NCBI RefSeq assembly: GCF_001625305.1 | Contig: NW_017802603.1 | Span: 215,031-279,030, forward strand | Length of the DNA: 64,000 nucleotides | Direction: 5' to 3' | Source of the DNA: Branchiostoma belcheri | Lineage: Eukaryota; Chordata; Leptocardii; Amphioxiformes; Branchiostomatidae | Part shown: piece by piece, positions 23,801 through 36,031 of the stretch | How the letters are laid out: each line of letters begins with the position of its first letter | How positions within the stretch are numbered: position 1 is the first letter of the stretch | Made by a program: the position numbers and the translations under genes | The notes under the pieces: model-generated | The model's input: the letters and a program-made list of their open reading frames with translations, nothing else | Databases searched by the model: none | Told to the model about the DNA's origin: nothing

Positions 23801-25000
23801 GTGGAGTGGGGTTTGATTATCAGTGCTCGACCTTGGCAGTCGTGCACAGCCAAGTCTTCGCTGCTATTTCTCTCATCTGCAATTTACACTTATATATAAA
23901 TATATCATTTTCTAACTTATCCTCCGGGATCTTCGGGATCAGCGTCTGTAAGTTAGAGGCTAAAATGAAAAGTTTAATTTCAGCTCGTATTTAGAAAGGG
24001 ACCAGGTAAAGAACACTTTAATTGACCCGCTGGAAAGGTTCCAATCAAGTCCAGTGGTTCGCTTTCAACGAGGCCTGTGATAGGCTGTCACGTAGTCGTG
24101 TTGTACAAATCGCTTAGTTCAACACCCGCTAAAAGACCAGCAGTGAGAGAGAGGAATTTTTGCGAGAACTCGTTCTAAGTAATTCAAGTGCGACGTTGTT
24201 TAAGGAGGTGGGGGGGGGGCAAAAATATGATCGGCGTGAAAATAAAGCTGTTGTCGCTATAGAGTTGCGGCGACCACAGAAGGAACGATACCCCTGAGAG
24301 GATCCGTAAAGGCGACTGACAAGTTGATTTATCTCCCGGAGAGGAAGCTGGCGCAGCGGCCGGCAGAGCTTTACAGGACTGATGTCCAACAAAGTGGACA
24401 CTAAGTGGGCAGACAATATCCTCCTCATTACCGCATGCGCACGCATGGCTGAGAAGCACGGGTAATAATGTACGACGTGCCCTACATATCCACCCACAGG
24501 GTGTTTACTGGGAGCTCTAACACAGGCTGGACAAACACTGAAAAGTGTTCTTCACAACTCACCGTCAATCGTCCAGAACCAAGTGCGATCTGAACAAATT
24601 CCACTTTGTAGAATGTCTTTCGCAGGACAAACTTACTCATTATCATGACTATCACTCTTCAATGAGTTGGCCATTTTATCACAAAACTCGTACAGCAATA
24701 GAAGTGTATAGGGCTAGGGATGCTATTGACACAGCAACAGTTAGAAGAACACGTCTGCGGGTGGGATAGAGATGTTGGGACCATTTCTAAGTAGCCTGGC
24801 CGAGCCGTAGTGGGGCATTGTCCGTGTGGAGTGAGTCGGAACGTTTACACGTCGGTTCAGCTCAGGTGCCAACCTCGGGCACACCTGAGCGGAGAGGGAA
24901 ATTAAGCTGTCTTCGTGACAGGTGGAATGTGGGAAAGAAAGGCCTCGTTATTTTTAAGCAAACGTCTTTTTGTTCGTCTGTGATTGGCGAAACTTTAAAG
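17860..25000. other. Gene-free interval downstream of the homeobox gene
   Basis: No recognisable exon. Scattered patches look regulatory: CGTGGGAAA (a Su(H)-type word) at about 18,090, a CATGGCGCCATT palindrome near 18,945, TATATAACGG near 20,440, and a GC-richer stretch at 23,340-23,700. Open frames are short and overlapping. No transposon ends found. Confidence 0.45.
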
Positions 25001-28000
25001 GAAAATCGTATGATCTTGTTTTTTCAAACCCCACTACAGGTAAGTTAGAACTTGGTATTTTTTTACAATTATTTGTCAACAGGCACTACTTCTCAACCGT
25101 AAAGAAATTCGTCCAATTACTCTTCTAAAGCATCCTCTGCCATTCCATGATCCCTAAAACCGTCCCTATACTACTAACTATCTTCTTTCCACAGCCAACT
25201 CCTTTTGGCTTTGATATAACCACAAGGCCATAATGAGCTCATAAGAAATATTTCCGCTGACCTTCCAGCCTACGATAGTACTTGTAGTGTTGAAGTGATG
25301 CGGCTCGGCTGGCCGTTACCATAGAGCAAGGCTAGCCTTCACGGCCACTCCCGGTATGCGGAGGGCGGGCCCGGCCGGACCACAGGTAATTAATGGTCAA
25401 AGGGTATGAATTAACGACGTCTTTGTCTCTTAATGGGCCTGACTTCTTCTCCTCTTACACCGGGCCAGGTTTCCCCGCCCATGGTCCTTGATAAACACCT
25501 TCGAGAACACCTGAAAACAGGTAACTTAATGACCTGTCTGCTTACAAAAACACTCGGAGAAACGGGAGACAGGCGGCAAGGGCAGGTTGGGTAAAGGTTG
25601 AAAGAGAGCGGGCAGTTTTGTTCGCTTTTCATCGGGCGTTTTAGAAGGAAATCCCTCTAAGCGGTAGTAAGATCCGTTTCTGGTCCAGAGGACACCCGTT
25701 GATAGACATGAGGCACAAATGGACGGATCCATATGAGTATGATTGCACGGTCCCTGCCGAGTTTGTCATGGAGAACTTAGGCGAAATGGGGCGAGAAAAA
25801 GTTGTATTAAGGACTCTGACACGCTGGTCATAGATATGCCTTAAGTACTGCGTGTTTCAACTAATGAGAGCTCAAAACGAGAAGCCTAAGGAATTATTAG
25901 GCAATTTGTGAGTAAAAATTAATGATCTGGTGTTTTCCTATCGGAATAGTCAAAATACTGGAGATAGATACATTGGATTTTATAACAACATAACTCCAGG
26001 ATGTTTTACAAAATGCTATGCGGAATCAGCGCCATGTATCGAGGTAGTGCGATTTCTGATTTCAATGATGTCACCAGTGGCCAACTGGTATGTCATCTAA
26101 TCATGCTTTGTTTTAGTATATATTTCAGGCATGCTAGATTATCAAAACATTTTGAAAGAAAACAAAACTGGTCTTATTTCGTATGTTCGTGTTTGTGTCA
26201 TAGATATGAATTGTCCATGCATCAAGTTTCGCAGGCGTATGCGTTATGCTTACCGCTTGATATATTGAAGCCGATCCACTAATAAATAATTAGCGGCCCT
26301 TCAAAACAAGAGCGAACTAACAGCTCTCAGGAAGCAGGAGCTTGATAAGGAAAATCGGAAATAATGGCGCAAATGGTGCGAAGCTAAGTAAATTTCGCGG
26401 AATGCGATACATCTTAAGGTCGCTTAATTCCTTTGTTTGGAAAAAATTAAGCGACAATTACGACTTCCTGCGCGGGTGTGGTCCATGGTTGATGGCTGTT
26501 GTGTGTTGTGTGTTCACGTTGACGGGAGACGTTTCTGCACCGTTACCGACAAGTTCCCGACATGTCCTGTATCGGCCGGTCACCCCTGACGACCGGAGTT
26601 CACGACCGGCGCGTCCGGCCACGCTCAAGTTGGAGGTAATGGAGCTACAAGGTCCCACCTGTGGCGGGAACGTACGGGACAGGAAGGGCAGACAGGTGGA
26701 GAAAAAACAGGTGACCTGACGTACCGTGACAGGAATTGTACGGGAAAACCAAGCTTCGTGGGTCCCTTGTACGTCCTTAATGACATGAAGGTTGCAAGGC
26801 TTTGTAATCATACATTCTTCATCACTGACAGTGTACAGACATGGCAGATGAACAGCACTGCCGCTGGCAGCAATAGCTACCAAAAAAACAAACAGTTATT
26901 GAATTAGCTATGAAGTTAACTGTTTTCTGGTGGTTGTACCTCATTTCGATACATGTAATTTATTACCATGCCTTTTGTTGCCTTTCTTGTGAAAAGGGAG
27001 CAAAAGATATTTAAGTGTCTGTGGGACTATCTTTACTTTTTTTTACCAAGTGCTATCTCTTACGTTTATCCTTATTCAGTATAATGTTTTCATTGCCAGA
27101 ATGTAACTACAAAGAATCACAGACTATACCGCCACCATCTGATGCCAACAACAACATCAAAGAACAACAACATTGCACTGAAAGTTAAGGAGTTTCAAAA
27201 AATAGAGATTAACCCTTGTCCTGTTGGTATTTTTACTGAGTTGCAAAAGAAGTTTGCATAACAAAAACTTAGTCTTATTCATGTACTTTAGTTCTACTCG
27301 TACACATTACAAGCCATCTGAGAATTATATCAAAGCTGTTGTCGTACAGCATTGTCTTCTACTTCAGAATCAAAGGAATTAACCTCAAAGAACCGAATTT
27401 CTTGAACAAAAACGTTTCACGGTTGTGCACATATAATGACTATACATTGTTTCGTTCCACATAACAACAAAATCGATGCAACTGAATACCGTAATTACTA
27501 TTTCTCATCATATCACAGCACTTAATGTCATCTTACAATGTTAACCTTTCGATTACTGCTTATTCACACAATCCCATAAGCTACGTTACCACTGGTAACG
27601 GTTTTAGAACACGTCTATGTCACCAATTGTCTCAGTTGTGCCATGATGTTTTAATTCATTTGATGTAACACTACGTTTGATTTTGAAGAGGACTGTGTGT
27701 GTTTGTATGTCAATGATGTCATTGCTAACTTGCACAGGCAGTACAGCATACCCAAGTCAGTGTAACGAATGTTGACGAATAAGTCGACTATAATGATACT
27801 ACAGTAAGTAACATCATTTGTAAAGATCAGCAAATCAAATCTGCATATGTTCTGAGAAGGTATGACTTTCCTTTTTAAGGTGTGACTTTGCTATTCAATT
27901 GGTAACATGTCTATACCTCCAGTGTTATCTGTGTGTATTTGGTGGATTCTCTATTTGAGAAGAGAAGTGCTTCTCCCTAACTTTTTCCGAAGACGATCTC

Positions 28001-31000
28001 CATACGTTTATCAGATGGGAACCCTTTCATATTTAACATGACCTTATTTGTCGTACTCTCTCCAAGCCTACAACGTAGCAGGGTCCGCACGACAGAGGCT
28101 GACCCTCTACAGAGTGCCGCACGGCCCTTATATTCTGGCTTCCAACATTCTCATACTTTGAAACCCGATAGTTTGACTACAGGTGGCCGGACAGGCGTCT
28201 TCACGCCTCAAGCGCCCGTAAAGAAAACCGGCCGCCGCCGCCCGGGTCTCTGGCCTTAATTGAAATCTATCGAGTTACCATGTAATTACAAAGAGATTTC
28301 TGAATGAGATCGGACGATACAATTTACGATAAGCAGAAGCGTAACGGATACCCCCGAACCTGAAACACCTATCCCTTCTCATACTTGTTTTTCCACGGGT
28401 GGCAGACACGGGGCAGGGGTGTTTATCTCTCTCTTAAAACTCCTCAAATGGAGTCAACTTTGCCCCGGGGGCACCCAGAGAACGGTTTATTCACTGACCG
28501 GGCCCAATGTAGCGGTAAATATTGTCACCCATGTTGCCCCATTATTTCTTGAAGAGTTATTTAAAAGACCCTTTGTGTATTGTGTTAACAGGTCGGGGTC
28601 GGGTCCTGGCCAGACGAGCGCCGCCTCGTGGAAAAACAGCACGTCAGACGGGAAGGTGACGAAGCCGCCCCCGGCACGTACCTGCGCAATCTGAGCGCCG
28701 CGGAGTTCCCAAACGACCCAATATTTTACAAGTGCACACATTAGGTCAAATCTGTCACTGTGTGTGAAATTCGGCTGTAATCGGGAACACACTTTACACT
28801 GGTCTCTGCAGAAGAACAAGTCAGGAAGATAGATACATCACTCAGGTCCGTCAGATAGAGAGGGCCGGGAGAGAGAGGAGGAGGGGGAGACTTGCTCCAC
28901 CAAGCTTCCCACGATCTCAGATCCGGCCTGTAGCCGTTCTGTCATTTATCATTTATGTACCATCATTCATACATCAAGATAACATTGGGGGCTCTGTCCT
29001 ATGTATGGTACTTATTTGTTTGCCGACCGGAGAACGAAATCCCACCTGCTAGTTCCGACACACTCAAATTTCGCCATCTTCTTTTCTCTACAATCAAATA
29101 ATTCGTACGGTAGGAAGAAAAAGGGCGCTTACGGATGGACGCTCGTGACCGACAGGTCTTTAATTTGTGTTCAAGTTTCCGCCGGAGAGTCGGACAATCT
29201 CCGGACAGACTTCCCCAGAGAGGACAGGCGATATCCCTATTACTGGTGCCTGTCTGCAGTTCCCCACCCTCTCGGTCACACTGTGGTTCCAGATGTCGCC
29301 AGATGTGAAGTTTTTCTCAGATCGGTTCAATGACCGAATATCGCACGTAAAGAAAGACAGTAGGTCCTGTTGTCTCTGTGGTGTGCCGAGGAAACCGATG
29401 CCCGACGAAGAGTTACGGTGGTGGTTGACTGAATATTCGAATAGAAACCGCGTACACAGGTCATCACACATGAGAAATACAACAATAGTAATGTCTTAAA
29501 GTCTTAGACAAGAACCTCTCACTACGAGTATTAACAAATTGTGTTTGTTCCCACGTTCGCTGTCATTTTTTAGAACACACAAAGTTCGTATTGTATATGT
29601 AGCATAGTATTTGTGTGTCCATAGACCACAGAGTATCTCTTTATGAATCCGATGACTGTGAATCTCTAAAACTAGAACTTTTTTTCTGCAATACGTATCG
29701 AAAATAGCAAGTGTGTAGAGTGGTTATCAATTGTTTACAAAGGTCCGTTAAAGTTATATAAGTCTCGGCCTGGTTATAACGATTGTCAGAGCGTGAAAGG
29801 CCGCGGATACCATTTACTTTAAATGCCTTGTTGCTTTGAAGAAAAGGTCAAGACGTACCATTCAAACAAGACGTGTAATTTACCCACCTTCAGGCCACCA
29901 AGTAACATTGACAAATCCCTAGGCAAACCTACCGCTTTGTTCCTAGTTATAAGTAGGTGATTAGTATAGAAATAAGCTCACTACTTTGCAAACACGGGCC
30001 GCGATGAAAAGAGAACCAAGTTTACTTGTGTTGTACCTTCTCTATAGTTTGTTTGGGTATGAGCTGTGGTGGAATTTTGCAGTGATGGTGGTAGAGACAA
30101 TTAATGACATTTAATTAACATTGAAAACTGCTTACGTTACCATACGCGACAACGTGTTGTATGGCAACTGACTTATTCCGCCAATACTCGACAATCGTTT
30201 GTTTATATATTCAATATTGGATGTAACTTTCATGCCATCAATTATCAACAAATGGATCCGGAATAATCCCTCAGAACTCCAAACAGAACCGCATTTTTCA
30301 GTACATGTGAAACGTTTCGTAAATGTATTTTATGTACGTGACTACGGCGACGTTTGGTCAAGAGGTAGGAGACAGAACAGCTTCCTGTCGACGTCAGAGG
30401 AAAAAGGGCGTAAACCTTTCGTGTGACTGAAGAAAAAAGACCGAAATGGTTTCCACCCTTCCCCAACAAACTTTGTCGGTCCGTGCATGGCTCAACTTGG
30501 GATTATTCTTTCATTTTGCCTTCTAGTTGCTTAGTTACAAAGTATATTGATGAGTTGTACATGCCGTCGGTTCCTTGGCTTGTTTGAGAGGCATACTGCT
30601 ATAGCTAGGTCCAAGTTAGACGTCTGGTCTGAGAGAGTTCCCGATTCTATGTACAGTATTTTGACGCCTTTTTGGTTGCTCAAAATAATAAAGGAAAGGT
30701 AATAAGACCATGAGTTACAGTATCGATGACACCGTGTGGGTAAGACCCAGGGTAAGACCAGAAAATCAGCCAGGGAGCGTGCATCATACAGCTTCTCAAA
30801 TTGTCCCTACTTAATTAAAGTCCCATTTGTTTTCGAAAATGTATGCAGTTCCTCCACGGTTCAATTACTTTTGACATGACAAATTTAAGTTTAACGTTAT
30901 TCAATACGTGAGAAGTATTTAATAAGGCATCGTTGTACTAGTATATGTAACAGGTGGGTAGATAGTAGAGAAATACATACACATGTGACTAAGACTAATA

Positions 31001-31800
31001 TCTTTTGTTACTAAGATATTGTGCCATTCCACAACAACATACACATACACAACAGAATTGTTGTTTAAAAAGCTGCTCTATAACTTGGTACTTGGTGCTT
31101 GGCATCTTTCTAATAGTACAAATCATCACTGTGCCTGGTTACGAAAAAAAGCAGGCACCTGTATACGTTTTAAGAGGAGTCGACCAGGCTGTCACTGTTC
31201 TCTTTGTTCTTGTCTCACACAAGTCTAAGCCGAATCGGTAACCTATGGATAAACCTAATCCTGCTAGATCTCTGTACAGTCTGTAAACAATTCGAAAATA
31301 GAGCCGGAAAGTAATAATCTGTTCGAAGTATTTGTAGAATGATTCCCTGACCCCCCGTTGCGTGAGGCACAGTTATTTTGCATAATCAGGAAAGGAGTGT
31401 AAAGTTTAAAAGTAGGTTCCCAGCGTCACTGACAGTTGTGCCGATGCTCCAAACAGTACTTTTGAGTCTCTCAAACATCACATATGTTTGTTAAGCCTTC
31501 TCCAGGCCTGTAATGGACTATAATGACGTCTTAATAGACCCGGCTCGGATAAATGTCACGCGTGCCCTGCCGGGTCAGCCCAGTAATAACACAAAAGTCA
31601 CATATCGGGAATAACGCTGCGTATATTAGCTCCTGGCGGGATTTGCCGTGCTCTACAGAGACGGAAGCTCCGGAGGGGGAGGGCTCAGTACTGACAGACA
31701 AGTCCTGTTTATAAACGCAGTGATGTCTTCTTCTGTAGCTGTCTAAATTTCGCCGCCATTTTGTTGCCTTCACATTATGACGTGTGTACTATTGTTGACT
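25001..31800. other. Gene-free interval
   Basis: Unique sequence with AGGTAATTAATGG at about 25,383, an X-box-like palindrome at 27,585-27,599, a GA-rich patch at 28,858-28,892, and a CAAAATGGCGGC (YY1-type) word on the minus strand at 31,752-31,763. The overlapping frames at 28,419-28,819 and 29,001-29,499 have no domain I recognise. Confidence 0.45.
27585..27599. promoter_or_regulatory. RFX X-box-like palindrome
   Basis: GTTACC-ACT-GGTAAC is a perfect inverted repeat and fits the loose X-box form GTNRCC(0-3 N)RGYAAC bound by RFX factors. No start site or gene is visible beside it, so function is doubtful. Confidence 0.3.
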
Positions 31801-31835
31801 TTTCATGAAGACTGAAGTCAGGCCCTTAATATTGT

Positions 31836-32004
31836 AATATTTTATTTTAATCGACATTTTAATACTTTGTAATATTTTATGCTATTCGTCATATTGAGTT
31901 GTGTCCTATGTAAGTGAAACGTACTTTCATGTACTATGTAAGTGAAACGTATTTCAGCCTGATGGCTGCAATGTTTTACCTAATAAACCAGTCATTCATT
32001 CTTC
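31836..32004 (+). mobile_element. LINE-like 3' tail, 5'-truncated
   Basis: AT-rich sequence, a duplicated 18-bp word CTATGTAAGTGAAACGTA (31,906-31,923 and 31,934-31,951), TTTCAGCCTGATGGCTGCAA, AATAAA, and a terminal CATTCATTC run at about 31,993-32,001. This order (UTR, AATAAA, short tandem tail) is typical of a 5'-truncated non-LTR retrotransposon of the CR1/L2 kind. No reverse transcriptase remains. Family assignment is inference. Confidence 0.4.
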
Positions 32005-32990
32005 ATGAAGTAAATACTAAATGTGTTTTTGTCAGCTCTACGAAGTGTTGTTGTTGCGCGCATTATTTTTGTTTCAAAAGGAGTTGTATTCTCAAACTTT
32101 ATGAATACACATCGATTGCATGGAAAATAAAAGAAGGGAAGAAAGGAAAAGAAATAAAGACAACGCATTTTGTTATTTTGTACATTCCTAGCAGGAAACT
32201 GAATCTGGTCTAAAACTCTAATGGGTGTTCATTATTATTATTAATCCCGTTTTGACTGATAAATGATCAAAGGAGGCTGCAAGAGATAAAGAAGCAGTGA
32301 CGTAGCCTCGCCCACGGTGAGTTTGACAGTTGGCCTCCTGGCCCCTGACTCTGAACCAGACTACACATGGCTGACCTGTACACACATATTAGCGACCCGA
32401 GGAAGCGGGGGAGGGACCGAACTTCCCTGTTAATACAGCTCCCACATTTCTGCGTTTAATATAACAGCCGTGGGAGTGAGATCTCACACCAGCTCGGTAA
32501 GTATGTACGTGTCATGTGCGCCGATACGCCGCTTCGCTTCCCGCCTGGGTTATCAAAGGCAGTGCAGACGACGCCTGGCGAGACCGAAAATGAAGTCTTC
32601 AATTTCTGCCATTTTCTGCCCTCAGTGGTGACAAACAGACCTGGAAGTCCAGACCGTGTCACCACGCTGGGGAGTTCTGGCCGGGCTCACAGTCTCTCAA
32701 CAGTCAACCTGTTGTTGCCCCGGACCCCGCTCTCATAAATTATGGTGTAGCCGACTGTCAAAGTGGTCTATGTTACCGAGGCCTTGACGTTACTATGTAA
32801 GCAGGGGATTCGAAACATTTGGGAAAATGGATATACAATTTTCCTTAATGAAGCTTAATGAAGCTTCATGAAGGATAGACTTGGAAAAGAATATAGTTAC
32901 AGCGAAAGCAAGTACTATGGGTCCTTACATCATCTAAATGAAACGTATTGTAAGCATGGAAAAAAAGTTATCAAGGTTTTTAGAAAGGAT
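32005..32990. other. Gene-free interval
   Basis: GC-richer unique sequence from 32,290 to 32,745, then AT-rich sequence with a partly repeated TTAATGAAGC word at 32,846-32,870. No domain-bearing frame. Confidence 0.45.
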
Positions 32991-33682
32991 TAATGCAATA
33001 AGAATCCAATTAAAGTGTTATTCAGATTCTTCCAGCACACCTGTTCCTGTACGTCTGAGAAAATAATAACCCTGAGGAAAAATAAGTTTATTTTGTTTAT
33101 TACAATTCTTCATAAGAATACAAGTGGAAGGCAGGGCAAACAGGTGTATTACATTGTGACACCCAGGCAATACAATAATACAATACAATACAGTACGTTA
33201 AACACAAAACATGTATGAGTGTTCAAATTGGCGCGTTTGTCGGAAGCACAGCCCGCATTTGTCGCCCAGCGTGAGACGTGGTTTACGCTTACACCCTTCC
33301 ACTAACTCTGTTTGAACTGACTAAGTGGGTGCAAATAGCCAGCGGCGCTCCAGCTATTTTCTCTCAAACAATCGGCCCGTCGCCCGGTCTGAGGCGCGTC
33401 ATTATATCCCCGACGGTTGTACGTCATTGCCGAGGAACAAAGCCTGAAGTGGAGCCAACTGATACAGACGTAACCGGAGATTTCAAAGACTTGACGTTCG
33501 TCAGTGGTATACAGTCACAAGGTTGGAGTACGGCGCGCGTGCCGCTCGCTCTCGCCCCTATCACTGAACACACGCCAAAATTCCTCCCATGAATGCCTCC
33601 TATTAAACCTGCTCGGGATTCCGATCCAGGCTGCGATGGGAGGTATGGGACACGGGATCCGATGAAAAGTGGTTTTAATTAA
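32991..33682 (+). repeat. Duplicated segment, copy A, ending at the assembly gap
   Basis: It matches 35,338-36,031. From about 33,207 to 33,682 I count only four substitutions, including two at GAGG/GCAG near 33,431 and two in CTCCTATTAAACCTG/CTGCTATTAAACCGG. The first ~215 bp (AT-rich, with CAATACAATA repeats) is much more diverged and has indels. The copy stops at TTAATTAA directly against the run of N. Confidence 0.9.
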
Positions 33683-33702
33683 NNNNNNNNNNNNNNNNNN
33701 NN
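33683..33702. other. Assembly gap (20 N)
   Basis: Exactly 20 undetermined bases. Distance and order across this point are not established by the sequence. Confidence 1.
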
Positions 33703-34026
33703 ACGTACGTTTTTAGTTTAGAAGCTTATGTTTAAAATAAAACAATTTTGGTCCCTTTTCATTAGCAGTTTTGCCACAGTTTTGATCTAAAAATGCTGTA
33801 TATGCTGTATGGGTTACATAAATGTCCATTTTGGAGCCAAAAAGAGCCGAAATCGCCAGGTTCTGGTCCGCATTCCAAAGGCCCCGATGACTTCCGGTAA
33901 AATGCGGGTCATTGACCCTTCAGCACGCTGTATTTACCATTCTGAGCCGCGATTTAGAAAAACAGGCCGGGGATATGTCCAGTAAAAAGAACAGCCCAAG
34001 CATCCCCATTCTTAAAGCGTGGGGGA

Positions 34027-34052
34027 GTCACGTGACCAAACCAAAATGGCGG
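34027..34052 (+). promoter_or_regulatory. CACGTG / ATGGCGG promoter-like module
   Basis: The perfect palindrome GTCACGTGAC (an E-box bound by USF/TFE-type bHLH-Zip factors) lies nine bases before CCAAAATGGCGG, a YY1-type word that often overlaps the start codon of widely expressed animal genes. The pairing and spacing suggest a core promoter for the frame that starts at 34,046. Confidence 0.35.
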
Positions 34053-34291
34053 ACGACGACTTGGATGCCGCGAAGGACGCTGTGCGGTTTGCGGCAACAT
34101 TTGGGCCGCTAGACAATCTTTTAAACGGCTATACCCTACGTAGTTTTGCAGGTGGACTTTCATGGACTATTGTGAGACCTTTCTGGAGAAAAACCGTCCG
34201 TGTTTTCTGGAGTTACGGACTTGTTTTTGATGCCTACCCCCGAAGTTCTTTGTTGTGTTACGGAAAGCAACATACTCGGAAAAAAGACTGA
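34046..34291 (+). CDS. Candidate first coding exon, unknown product
   Basis: I do not recognise the product. The ATG at 34,046 has A at -3 and G at +4 and opens with an acidic, CpG-rich run (MADDDLDAAKDAVRFAATFG) whose codon use looks more like coding DNA than the surroundings. The unspliced frame runs 81 codons to TGA. A plausible donor (GCAG|GTGGAC) at 34,151/34,152 would instead give about 35 residues plus downstream exons. AATAAA follows at about 34,612. It lies between the two copies of the 692-bp duplication, right after the gap, so an upstream exon or an assembly error is possible. Could equally be a chance frame. Confidence 0.3.
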   Translation: MADDDLDAAKDAVRFAATFGPLDNLLNGYTLRSFAGGLSWTIVRPFWRKTVRVFWSYGLVFDAYPRSSLLCYGKQHTRKKD

Positions 34292-35337
34292 AAACATGGA
34301 GTTACCGGAGTAGATAGCCCTGGAGAAAAGCCTGCCCGTACGTGGTATGAGATTACTAGCGAATATAATTTTGTTGATTATGTGAATTTCTGTTGAACGT
34401 TGTCCTAGTAGACGTGTGCTTACAGTATATGATTTTTTTTACGTACGGAGTTTTATCTGCAAAATATGGACGATCCGTTATAAGCTAATCCAACAACAAC
34501 AACATAAGCTGCCACCGCTGTAAACCGTAAAGATATGTTCGTCGTTACAGTAAGATTGTGTATGCATTCCGCTCTAAGATAGCTTGAAGTTTGTTTGTAT
34601 TGTATTTCTTTAAATAAAAAAAGAACGTTGCAGATTGGAAATCAGTTCTTGTGTCATGTTTGTTCAAGTACTAGTATCTTCTTCCTACAACTGCATATAA
34701 CAGTTACTACCGGTAGTATATTTACAAACATTTTGCAGTCGAAACAAACTCAAACGTTCCTTTTGGCAGTCAAATGTTTTTTCATAGGAAGTTGTTGGCG
34801 TAATCCATGCCTTTTTCTTGGTGATTTCTGTGGTATATTTCCAGTTGAATATGTGTTCCGACTTGATTAGCCGGCATGGCAGGTTTTCGTAAATTCTTTG
34901 CAGTTGGCAGATTTTGGTTACTTAGCGGTCTACAAATAACATGATGTACTGTATTTACAAACGCTCTAAATATCAGGAAAATTGTCTTTTCCTTTCCCAA
35001 TGGCAAAGTGAAGCTCACACACACTGTGACAGTTCACATTCCTTGCTTCAAGTGGCCCAGCGGAATCGTGCTTTCGCTTCAGTGGGGCCGGGGGGTGTGC
35101 ACATTATTTGGAAGAGCACTCCATATTTGGAAGAGCACTCCATATATGGGATCCCGGATGGTAGATGGCGCGTAAAAATTGCGAACTTTGTCGTTCAATT
35201 TCGCGGTCAAAATGTGGCCCTGGCAAAAAATATGTTATAGATTATAAAAATAGACCAAAAAGTCTACCATGTCAGATAGAGTTTTTTTTCTATATTAGTA
35301 TTTCCAAAAAGTCCTCAGGCACCCTTCAATATGACCT
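34292..35337. other. Interval between the duplicated segments
   Basis: AT-rich unique sequence. It contains AATAAA at about 34,612 and a perfect 19-bp tandem pair (ATTTGGAAGAGCACTCCAT at 35,106-35,143). Nothing here aligns with the bases that precede copy A. Confidence 0.5.
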
Positions 35338-36031
35338 TAATGCAATAAGAATCCAATTTAAGTGTTATTCAAATTATTCCATCACACCTGTCCCTGTACG
35401 TCTGAGAATAAAATGACCTTGAGGAATAATAATCTTATTTTCTTTATTGCGATTCTCCCAAAGTATTCAAGTGCAAGGGATGGCAAAACAGGTGTATTAC
35501 ATGTACATTGTAACACCCAGGCACTACAATAATACAATACAGTACGTTAAATACAAAACATGTATGAGTGTTCAAATTGGCGCGTTTGTCGGAAGCACAG
35601 CCCGCATTTGTCGCCCAGCGTGAGACGTGGTTTACGCTTACACCCTTCCACTAACTCTGTTTGAACTGACTAAGTGGGTGCAAATAGCCAGCGGCGCTCC
35701 AGCTATTTTCTCTCAAACAATCGGCCCGTCGCCCGGTCTGAGGCGCGTCATTATATCCCCGACGGTTGTACGTCATTGCCGCAGAACAAAGCCTGAAGTG
35801 GAGCCAACTGATACAGACGTAACCGGAGATTTCAAAGACTTGACGTTCGTCAGTGGTATACAGTCACAAGGTTGGAGTACGGCGCGCGTGCCGCTCGCTC
35901 TCGCCCCTATCACTGAACACACGCCAAAATTCCTCCCATGAATGCCTGCTATTAAACCGGCTCGGGATTCCGATCCAGGCTGCGATGGGAGGTATGGGAC
36001 ACGGGATCCGATGAAAAGTGGTTTTAATTAA
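35338..36031 (+). repeat. Duplicated segment, copy B
   Basis: The second copy of 32,991-33,682, in the same orientation and 2.35 kb downstream. It begins at TAATGCAATAAGAATCCAAT and ends at TTAATTAA, after which it continues into unique sequence where copy A meets the gap. Both copies hold the same 104-codon frame, with one residue difference (Gly/Arg). The frame has no known domain and its near identity is equally explained by DNA-level identity. Confidence 0.9.

Noticed and set aside
33278-33592. 104-codon frame conserved in both duplicated segments as a real gene
   Set aside because: Near identity of the DNA explains frame conservation, the two clustered changes are not obviously synonymous, and no domain or start context is convincing.
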